From contig LIUI01000022.1 of assembly GCA_001462235.1 (NCBI GenBank), positions 1-56,762 on the forward strand: a stretch of 56,762 nucleotides of DNA, written 5' to 3'. Positions 50,594-56,762 of this stretch are shown here, piece after piece. Within the stretch, counting starts at the first letter, position 1. Every line of letters starts with the position of its first letter. The DNA is from Fibrobacteria bacterium GUT307. GTDB lineage: Bacteria > Fibrobacterota > Fibrobacteria > Fibrobacterales > Fibrobacteraceae. Under the pieces are notes generated by a model. It saw only the letters and a list, made by a program, of their open reading frames with translations, was not told the origin of the DNA and ran no database searches. The position numbers and the translations under genes were made by a program.

Positions 50594-51423
50594 TTTGCCT
50601 CCTTAGTTTTGCGTGCTGCCTTTGAGAGCGGGAATAGTTGCAAATTTATTCTATACACCGATTCGTCTTCACTTCCGCTTTGCACAGCGATCTCTTTTAT
50701 TCTACGCCTAAAATTTGCAATTTCCGCTTTCACTGCCTCAAATCCCTCCTTTGACAATCCCATTGTTATACCGGAAATATCCCTCTCTTCTTTTGAAATG
50801 GCTTCTAAAGACGCAACCGCTAAAACGCCCATATTTTCATGGTGTTTGCGGATAGCCATTGAATTTATGCTATCACCTGTTGTTAAATGTTTGTTGCTTT
50901 GATGATATTTGCCTTGGGAATCCCTTTCCAATAAGCCCAGTTTGAGCAATAGGGCAATAGAAGCCTTAACCTGCGGCACTGGGATTTTTGGGACCAATAA
51001 TTTTGAAATTTCGCTTTCTGATGATACATTTGGAGCCAATTCTCGTATCACGGAGTGATACCATTCTTTATAATAGTCATATAAAGTTGCTTCTACAACA
51101 TGATTTTTGCACAAAGCGGCGATTTTTCGCATTTCGTTGAATAGCTTTTGCTTTTTTTCGTTGTTTGTTTCATGGGTAAAGGGAACCAGAATCCTGAAAA
51201 ATTCCTGTTCTTTATCGGTTAAACCTAGTGCCAAGCCTACTCTTTCTATGCCTTCTGGGCTTAGGGAGCTTTTTTCTTCTGCTACTAGTTTTAGGAAAAC
51301 AGGGGAGGCATAACCGGCTCTTTTGGCGAATTCTCGCCAAGAAAAGCGGCTAGAAGCCTTTTTTTCGGCAAAAGCATCGCGCATAAAGGCTCGATAATCG
51401 GAATATGCAAAAACTGAGGGCAT
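50590..51423 (-). CDS. TIGR02147 family regulator (DUF4423)
   Basis: The 277-residue protein has VFAYSDYRAFMRDAFAEKKA, FSWREFAKRAGYASPVFLKL, GLTDKEQEFF, KEWYHSVIRELAP and the C-terminal RRRIKEIAVQSGSEDESVYR, then INLQLFPLS. This is the TIGR02147 family, originally defined in Fibrobacter succinogenes, with an N-terminal Xre-like helix-turn-helix. It is cytoplasmic and probably DNA-binding. It is first in a three-gene operon. Two direct repeats lie in its promoter. Confidence 0.85.
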   Translation of the reverse strand: MPSVFAYSDYRAFMRDAFAEKKASSRFSWREFAKRAGYASPVFLKLVAEEKSSLSPEGIERVGLALGLTDKEQEFFRILVPFTHETNNEKKQKLFNEMRKIAALCKNHVVEATLYDYYKEWYHSVIRELAPNVSSESEISKLLVPKIPVPQVKASIALLLKLGLLERDSQGKYHQSNKHLTTGDSINSMAIRKHHENMGVLAVASLEAISKEERDISGITMGLSKEGFEAVKAEIANFRRRIKEIAVQSGSEDESVYRINLQLFPLSKAARKTKEAK

Positions 51424-51453
51424 ATACCTATAATATACATTATTTTTTTACAA

Positions 51454-51484
51454 ATGATACATTTTTTTTTTATTTATGATACAT
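51454..51484. promoter_or_regulatory. direct-repeat operator upstream of the TIGR02147 operon
   Basis: ATGATACATTTTTT occurs twice, starting at 51454 and 51476, with a period of 22 bp (two helical turns). On the coding strand the repeats read AAAAATGTATCAT. They are followed by TATATT/TATTATAGG and the ATG at 51423. Same-face spacing suggests cooperative binding, perhaps by the TIGR02147 protein itself. Confidence 0.5.
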
Positions 51485-51509
51485 TTTTTTAAAAAAACCT
51501 CTTTTTCCT

Positions 51510-52406
51510 CTAAAAATAGCCTTCCCGCTTACGGCGTTCCATGCTGCCTGCCGCCTCGTTATCTATAACCCTGCTTGTACGTTCGCTGGTAATGGAAGCT
51601 AGCGTCTCTGAAATTACCGCATCTAGCGTATCTGCCTCAGATTCTTCCCCGCCTGTGAGAGGGTAGCAGCCCAAAGTGCGGAAGCGTACCTTTTTTACTT
51701 CTGGTTTTTCACCTGGTAAAAAGCGCATCCGCTCGTCATCTGCCATGATTACATTGCCATCGCGATATACTATCGGGCGTTCCGCCGCAAAATAGAGCGA
51801 TACTATAGGGATATTTTCCCGTCTAATATACTGCCAAATATCTTTTTCTGTCCAATTAGAAATGGGGAAAACCCGGATGCTTTCGCCTTTATTTATTTTA
51901 GTGTTGTAGAGTTTCCACATTTCTGGCCTTTGGTTTTTTGGATCCCATGCGTGGTGCTTGTTGCGAAAAGAGAATATCCGCTCCTTGGCACGGGATTTTT
52001 CCTCGTCTCTCCGTCCACCGCCGAATGCCGCCGTAAATCCGTATTTTGTCAAAGCGTCCTTGAGCGCTTGAGTTTTCATAATATCGGTATAGGCAGCACC
52101 ATTATCAAAGGGGTTTATACCCCGTGCTATGGCTTCCTCATTGCGGTGAACCAGCATATTGATGCCTAACTCTTGTGCTCGCTTATTGCGGAAAGCTATC
52201 ATCTCTTTGAATTTCCAGCTTGTATCAATGTGTAAAAAAGGAAAAGGCGGCTTTTCTGGAAAGAATGCTTTCATAGCTAAATGCAGCATAACAGAGGAAT
52301 CTTTGCCAATGGAATAAAGCATCACAGGACGCTCACACTCGGCGGCTACCTCGCGGAAAATATAAATAGCTTCTGCTTCCAGTTTATCAAGATGCGTAAA
52401 TGGCAT
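51510..52406 (-). CDS. cysD: sulfate adenylyltransferase subunit 2
   Basis: The 298-residue protein has [19 protein letters not shown] with the PP-loop, [55 protein letters not shown] and LGCYPLTG. CysD makes adenylyl sulfate with the GTPase CysN. CysN does not follow in this window. A leader of about 45 nt with AAAGGAGATAAAACGAT precedes the ATG; the promoter is at 52455-52483. Confidence 0.95.
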   Translation of the reverse strand: MPFTHLDKLEAEAIYIFREVAAECERPVMLYSIGKDSSVMLHLAMKAFFPEKPPFPFLHIDTSWKFKEMIAFRNKRAQELGINMLVHRNEEAIARGINPFDNGAAYTDIMKTQALKDALTKYGFTAAFGGGRRDEEKSRAKERIFSFRNKHHAWDPKNQRPEMWKLYNTKINKGESIRVFPISNWTEKDIWQYIRRENIPIVSLYFAAERPIVYRDGNVIMADDERMRFLPGEKPEVKKVRFRTLGCYPLTGGEESEADTLDAVISETLASITSERTSRVIDNEAAGSMERRKREGYF

Positions 52407-52454
52407 ATCGTTTTATCTCCTTTGTTTAGTTGCTCAAAGTCATAATCAGCATTA

Positions 52455-52483
52455 AATATAGAAAAATAAAAAAACTTCGTCAA
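52455..52483 (-). promoter_or_regulatory. promoter of cysD
   Basis: On the minus strand TTGACG (52478-52483), a 17-nt spacer and TATATT (52455-52460) precede a leader of about 45 nt. It has the same TTTTTCTATATT core as the leaderless genes but is followed by a Shine-Dalgarno sequence. Confidence 0.65.
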
Positions 52484-52514
52484 GTTTTTTTCCAGTCCTT
52501 TGTTGCATTGAGGA

Positions 52515-54374
52515 CTAGTTTGGCGGTTTAAAGCGAAGGTGATGTAAAATTACGGCAATATCCCCGGAGCGCACCCCTGCTACTTTTGCGGCGGCTCCCA
52601 AAGTAAGAGGTGTGGCTGCGCTTAGTTTTTGACGGGCTTCAATGCTCAAAGCGTTTATTTTGTTGTAGTCAAAATCCGGGGGGATTTTGAAGTTTGCCAT
52701 TTTTTGCTGGTTTGCAATTTCCTCTGCGGCTCTAACGAAAAAGCCACTGTAAAGTTCTTCGGAGAGTAGGTGCCATTTTTCTTTTCTGGTTAGGGGAATT
52801 TGCGGGCAGGCTACTTCAAAAAAATCTTCTGCTTTTATGCTGGGGCGTTTTAGAATGCTTAGCCATCTTGTTCGCTCTGTAACCAATGCTTGACCGCTCT
52901 CTGCCAAAATCGGTGCAATCTGTTCTGGGGTTCCTGAGTTTTCGCTCAAAAATTTTTTAGCAGCCTCTACCCTACTCTTTTCATGCCCGTAATTTTTCCA
53001 TTCACCCTCAGTAAGCATCCCTATTTTGTACGCTTTTTCGCAAAGCCTTGCCTCTGAATTGTCTGAACGTAAAAATAGGCGGTATTCCGCACGGCTTGTG
53101 AACATTCGGTAGGGCTCGTTCCATTCCATTGTGGTAATATCATCTATTAAAACTCCTATGTAGCTGTCTGCTCTTGAAAGCACAAAGGGTTGTTCGCCTT
53201 TTATTTTCAATGCTGCATTTATGCCGGCTATTATGCCTTGTGCCGCTGCTTCTTCATAGCCGCTTGTGCCGCATACCTGCCCTGCAAAATAAAGCCCGGA
53301 GTGTTTTTTGCATTCAAGGGTTGGATGCAATTCGTTGGCGTTTACCGCATCGTATTCAACGGCGTAGCCTATTTGCAAAACATGGACATTTTCCAAGCCC
53401 GGTATTGTGCGCATTGCTTCTATTTGAATTTCTTCCGGCAAACTGGAACTAAAGCCGTTTACATAGATTCGGTCTGCGTTTTTTGTTTCGGGTTCTAAAA
53501 ATAACTGGTGGCTTTCTTTGTTTGCAAAACGTTTTATTTTATCTTCTATGCTTGGGCAATAACGCGGCCCTATGCCTTGGATTTTACCTGTGAATAGTGG
53601 GCTTTTTTCAAAGGCAGATTCTAAAATTCTATGGGTTTCTTTGGTGGTTCTGGTCAAATAGCATTTTGCAGAGTTGCACAAATATGCGGCATCGCTTTTG
53701 CTGCTAAAAGCCCAGGGGTTCAAGTCTCCAAGCTGGACTTCGCATTTGGAAAAATCAACGCTTGCAGTATCTATGCGGCTTGGAGTTCCGGTTTTTAAGC
53801 GGCGTGTTTTTATGCCTAATTTATGCAACGATAAAGGGAGTAAATCAGAACTTGGTTCATTTATTCTCCCTCCTATGCTTACTTTATCCAAGCCTGTGAA
53901 CATTTTTGAACTTAAAAAAGTCCCGCTTGCAATGATCACCGCTTTGCAAAGTATTTGCATGCCGCTTTGAGTGCTCACTTTCCAATTTTCCCCTTCTTTT
54001 TCCAGAGCAACCGCTTCGCCTTCAATTATTTCCAAGCCGCTCAAATTTTCCAAAGTTTCTTGTGCAAGTTCGCTGTATAAATTCATATCGCACTGCGCAC
54101 GATTCCCCCAAACGGCAGGCCCTTTGCTGGCATTCAATGTGCGAAACATTATGCCTGCCATATCTGCCAAAACGCCCATCAAGCCGCCCATAGCATCAAT
54201 ATCGCGCACCATTTGTCCCTTGCCAACGCCGCCGATGGCCGGGTTGCAACTCATTCGCCCAATGCTTTTTTTGTCTAAAACGAGCATAGCGGTTTTTACG
54301 CCGATTCTCCACGCCGCATTCGCCGCCTCAATCCCGGCATGACCGCCGCCTATTATCAGTGTATCTAAATACAT
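52515..54374 (-). CDS. mnmG: tRNA uridine-5-carboxymethylaminomethyl modification enzyme
   Basis: The 619-residue protein has the FAD-binding DTLIIGGGHAGIEAANAAWR, SCNPAIGGVGKGQMVRDID, MFRTLNASKGPAVWGNRAQC, TGTPSRID, GIGPRYCPSIEDKI, and CGTSGYEEAAAQGIIAGINA. MnmG acts with MnmE on wobble U34 of tRNAs. Adjacent mnmE and rsmG are not present. The start at 54374 (MYLDTLIIGG) is chosen by family; an upstream in-frame GTG adds three residues. Confidence 0.96.
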   Translation of the reverse strand: MYLDTLIIGGGHAGIEAANAAWRIGVKTAMLVLDKKSIGRMSCNPAIGGVGKGQMVRDIDAMGGLMGVLADMAGIMFRTLNASKGPAVWGNRAQCDMNLYSELAQETLENLSGLEIIEGEAVALEKEGENWKVSTQSGMQILCKAVIIASGTFLSSKMFTGLDKVSIGGRINEPSSDLLPLSLHKLGIKTRRLKTGTPSRIDTASVDFSKCEVQLGDLNPWAFSSKSDAAYLCNSAKCYLTRTTKETHRILESAFEKSPLFTGKIQGIGPRYCPSIEDKIKRFANKESHQLFLEPETKNADRIYVNGFSSSLPEEIQIEAMRTIPGLENVHVLQIGYAVEYDAVNANELHPTLECKKHSGLYFAGQVCGTSGYEEAAAQGIIAGINAALKIKGEQPFVLSRADSYIGVLIDDITTMEWNEPYRMFTSRAEYRLFLRSDNSEARLCEKAYKIGMLTEGEWKNYGHEKSRVEAAKKFLSENSGTPEQIAPILAESGQALVTERTRWLSILKRPSIKAEDFFEVACPQIPLTRKEKWHLLSEELYSGFFVRAAEEIANQQKMANFKIPPDFDYNKINALSIEARQKLSAATPLTLGAAAKVAGVRSGDIAVILHHLRFKPPN

Positions 54375-54434
54375 TACCAACACCCGCCGCCGAGTTAGGA
54401 CGGCAGGTTTATTGCGTTTGCATTTACATAGGGT

Positions 54435-54899
54435 TTACTTTACGCTTACAAATGCCATTTGCGTGAATACCAGCACAAATAGCGAAATGGTTTCTACAAC
54501 ACCTAAAACCATTAGGTAGTTGGCAAAACCCTTGCCTGTTTCGCTAAGAGCATCTGCTGCGGCTGCGCCGGCTCTGCCTTGGAACCACGCAGAAGTTGCC
54601 ATACCCAAGCCGCCAAAAATGCCTGCACCTAAGTAAGCAGCCCAGTTCTCTGGGTTTTGAACAACGGCGTTGTTTATGAATATCAGCATAATCATGCCGT
54701 AAATGGTTTGCGACATAGGCGCGCCAACAAACACAAGCAAAGTGAAAAGAGCGTTCTTGCCCTGGGCGTAAGCCTTTTTCCAAGAACCTACGGCGGCAGA
54801 ACCTGCCATGCCAATGCCTATGGACGAGCCAATCGCCGATATGCCAAGAGCAGCGGTCGCGCCCATTTCACCAAGTGTCTTCATCGTCTGTATTTCCAT
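54435..54899 (-). CDS. atpK: V-type ATP synthase subunit K
   Basis: The 154-residue protein has four hydrophobic helices in two hairpins (AALGISAIGSSIGIGMAGSA; FTLLVFVGAPMSQTIYGMIM; and in the second half LGAGIFGGLGMATSAWFQGR; NYLMVLGVVETISLFVLVF). The ion-binding Glu is in the last helix (GVVETIS). Ser-Gln in helix 2 and Gln in helix 3 (WFQGR) stand where Na+ ligands are in Enterococcus NtpK. AGAGGAAATC precedes the ATG. It follows subunit I after 21 nt. Confidence 0.93.
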   Translation of the reverse strand: MEIQTMKTLGEMGATAALGISAIGSSIGIGMAGSAAVGSWKKAYAQGKNALFTLLVFVGAPMSQTIYGMIMLIFINNAVVQNPENWAAYLGAGIFGGLGMATSAWFQGRAGAAAADALSETGKGFANYLMVLGVVETISLFVLVFTQMAFVSVK

Positions 54900-54920
54900 G
54901 ATTTCCTCTTTGTTGAAAGG

Positions 54921-56711
54921 TTAAATATTCCTCTTGAAAGGCGTGTAAGCATTGCCGCTCCACTCCACCCCAATATTATTCGAAAATTCCAAAGTGTTCA
55001 AACGCACGGCATGAACCGCAACGCCCATAGCCGCAAGCGCAACATTCAAAGCGTGCACCAACAAAAGAATTAAAGCACCCCCTATTGCGCCCGGAATAGA
55101 GCCAAACAAGGGAGCTACCATATTGTTAAAAGCATTTGCCACGCTGTAACCTGCCATGCCCACCGCAAACAAGCGGATATAACTTATAACATCCACAAGG
55201 TTGCTAACTAAATTCAAAGGCAGCATTCCAATGCTAAACCACTCGGCTTTTATAATTGCGCCAACCACAATTAAAACCGCGCCGCCAATGCCAAGATAAA
55301 GGACCTCTTGGGGAAAATTATGCCCAAGAACCATATTTCTGGCTAAGAAAAACATCATCCAAGTGGTGCAAAGCCAGCCTATTTGTGAAATAACCGTTGC
55401 TTTTTCGTCTCTATGTGCCCAAGCATTCCAAATATGAGCAATAGTTAAATGTATAACAGCAAGCACAAAGCACAGGAATTTTGTGTTATCTGAATCTCTA
55501 ATCCAAGATGCCAGATTTTTTAAACCTTCCGGTGCCCAAGATGCCCTTAGTATGTCTAGAACTGCGGGGACTAGCATTGCTTTGCCTTCTGTATTAAGGC
55601 CTAGGTAGCTTGCATTTAAGATACCCCAAACTATTGTGCAACCGCTCATTAAATAAAGAAAATGGAAAGGATAACGCGGGGCATCTTTGAATTTTTTTGA
55701 CGCAAAAAACGTTATGCCCATAAATAACAAACCGTAAGCGGCATCCCCAACAATCATGGCAAAGAATATGCTGAAAAAGCATAAGAATACAGAGCTTACA
55801 TCTATCTCTCTGTAGCCGGGAGTTATGCCTAAAACGCTGTAAAGAGCATCTATGGGTTTTACTGCTTTTTTGTGTGTTAAAAGTGTTGGGACAGCTTCAT
55901 CTTTGGAAGGTTCTTGTGCGTGAATTCCCCAGCTGTTTTTTGCCGCAAGCTCTTTTAGCGATGCCAATTTATTTTTTGGGCAATAACCTTGTATAAAGCA
56001 AACTCCAATTTCCGAGTGCATGCCTGCACCCGCAACCTTAAACGCAAGTTCGTCAGAAGCCCTTACTACAAGCTCCCCTACTTTCTTTTTCTTGTTTGCA
56101 TATACGGCCAATCTCTTGTTGCACTCTGCAATAGTGTTTACTGCGTTGTCTCTATCTTCTTTTAATTCTGCAATGGACTTTGAGGGCAAGGGTATTTCCG
56201 TATATGGCAAATTTATGGAATCTTCGCCAAAAACTGCAAAAAATACTTGACCGTTTACTCTTTTGAATTCCTTAATCACAAAGCCTTTGCTTGCATCTTT
56301 GCCTTTGTAGGCTTTTTCTTCTGCGCTGTATAGCTTGATATTTATGCCGTATTTTTGGAGTTTTCTTATGCTATGAGGGTCAAATTCGCCAAAAGCTTCT
56401 ACTCTTTTTAATTCTGCCGAGCTTTTGGTCAAGGCTTCCTCTGCTTCTTTTTTGCTTTGCACTACGCCGCTTATTTGCGGAAGTAAATTGTGGTCTTCCA
56501 AGTCTTCCGTATTGCCGGAGGGCTTTGAGGGCAGGGCTTCTAAAATCTTTTCTGCGTTTAAGAGAGTGGCTTTAGCAATGGAAACATGTTCGTTTTCCGG
56601 ATTTTGCAGGGGCTTAACGTGCAACAAACCCCATTCCCGGAGGCTATTCAAAGTTTCCTCTTTGCTTGCATCCGTGGCTACCACCACAACTCTGCTCATT
56701 GGAGTTATCAT
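54921..56711 (-). CDS. atpI: V-type ATP synthase subunit I
   Basis: The 596-residue protein has a cytoplasmic coiled-coil N-terminal half (to about residue 310) with KPLQNPENEHVSIAKATLLN and long charged helices. The membrane half carries FFSIFFAMIVGDAAYGLLFM, FLYLMSGCTIVWGILNASYL and LVDVISYIRLFAVGMAGYSV. The conserved Arg of SYIRLF is the ion-channel arginine. The ATG at 56711 is 7 nt after TATATT; the longer frame to 56735 contains that promoter. It forms a two-gene operon with K. Confidence 0.94.
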   Translation of the reverse strand: MITPMSRVVVVATDASKEETLNSLREWGLLHVKPLQNPENEHVSIAKATLLNAEKILEALPSKPSGNTEDLEDHNLLPQISGVVQSKKEAEEALTKSSAELKRVEAFGEFDPHSIRKLQKYGINIKLYSAEEKAYKGKDASKGFVIKEFKRVNGQVFFAVFGEDSINLPYTEIPLPSKSIAELKEDRDNAVNTIAECNKRLAVYANKKKKVGELVVRASDELAFKVAGAGMHSEIGVCFIQGYCPKNKLASLKELAAKNSWGIHAQEPSKDEAVPTLLTHKKAVKPIDALYSVLGITPGYREIDVSSVFLCFFSIFFAMIVGDAAYGLLFMGITFFASKKFKDAPRYPFHFLYLMSGCTIVWGILNASYLGLNTEGKAMLVPAVLDILRASWAPEGLKNLASWIRDSDNTKFLCFVLAVIHLTIAHIWNAWAHRDEKATVISQIGWLCTTWMMFFLARNMVLGHNFPQEVLYLGIGGAVLIVVGAIIKAEWFSIGMLPLNLVSNLVDVISYIRLFAVGMAGYSVANAFNNMVAPLFGSIPGAIGGALILLLVHALNVALAAMGVAVHAVRLNTLEFSNNIGVEWSGNAYTPFKRNI

Positions 56712-56740
56712 AGGGGGTAATATAGAAAATAACATGCCTT

Positions 56741-56762
56741 ATTGTCAGAACCCCGATACCCC
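56741..56762. repeat. repeat element C, end of a further copy cut by the window
   Basis: ATTGTCAGAACCCCGATACC followed by CC matches the start of the inverted-repeat element at 49245-49351 in the opposite orientation. The rest lies beyond the window. It stands just upstream of the V-ATPase I promoter. Confidence 0.55.

Overview
The window comes from a member of the Fibrobacterota, probably a Fibrobacter or a gut-dwelling relative. Evidence for this is two FISUMP proteins (the Fibrobacter succinogenes major paralogous domain), one TIGR02147-family regulator, polyserine linkers in surface lipoproteins, an archaeal/vacuolar-type ATPase with its DUF2764 partner, and AT-rich DNA with moderate coding GC. 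It is a chromosomal segment of mostly housekeeping genes in short operons on both strands. I found no rRNA, CRISPR array, phage module or transposase gene. There are two tRNAs, Gly(GCC) and Leu(UAA).

Layout. 1-6 kb: end of a KilA-N protein, a small DUF5647-like gene, a polyserine lipoprotein, a patatin-like outer-membrane protein without its catalytic motifs, ribosomal protein bL31, tRNA-Gly followed by a MerR regulator, hicBA and ackA. 6-15 kb: a helicase-associated-domain protein, a TPR protein / coiled-coil protein / histidine kinase operon, a phosphohexomutase, a truncated ModF-like ABC protein, a FlgM-like protein and mazG. 15-22 kb: a DUF4143 ATPase, the V-ATPase genes E, DUF2764, A and B, a lipoprotein and a DnaQ-like exonuclease. 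22-30 kb: a GH57 enzyme, a ComEC-like hydrolase, an ORF6N fragment, a second DUF4143 ATPase, a FISUMP protein, tRNA-Leu, argG and murD. 31-41 kb: V-ATPase D, a DUF2334 protein, a protein with a FliM-type motif divergent from cheX, xseA-pdxA-queG, an ankyrin lipoprotein, proA-hisI, a signal-peptidase-like protein, a receiver-DUF2225 protein and ybaB. 41-49 kb: dnaX, valS, an M24 peptidase, a DPM1-like glycosyltransferase, leuD, folE and a FISUMP lipoprotein. 49-57 kb: a coupled TIGR02147 / LamG-like lipoprotein / PAS operon, cysD, mnmG, and V-ATPase K and I.

Four patterns stand out. First, about twenty starts lie only 6-10 nt after a stereotyped -10 element (TTTCTAYATT or a close variant) with no Shine-Dalgarno sequence, so their mRNAs should be leaderless. 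Operon-internal genes mostly have good Shine-Dalgarno sequences or overlapping stop/start codons. Several divergent gene pairs share the same compact palindromic promoter. Second, short repeats have entered coding sequences: a 28-bp GTAGGGGCGTTGC palindrome in merR, the TPR gene and dnaX, and a CTCAACT heptad repeat in queG and valS. Third, the V-ATPase genes are split over three loci (E-DUF2764-A-B, D, I-K). Fourth, chemotaxis- and flagellum-type parts (FlgM-like, FlgN-like, a FliM-type peptide, CheX, a receiver protein) occur without flagellar structural genes.

The best candidates for an undescribed system are the TIGR02147-lipoprotein-PAS operon with its 22-bp direct-repeat operator, and the divergent cheX / FliM-motif pair. 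Functions are assigned by recognising families from the sequence; no database search was run.
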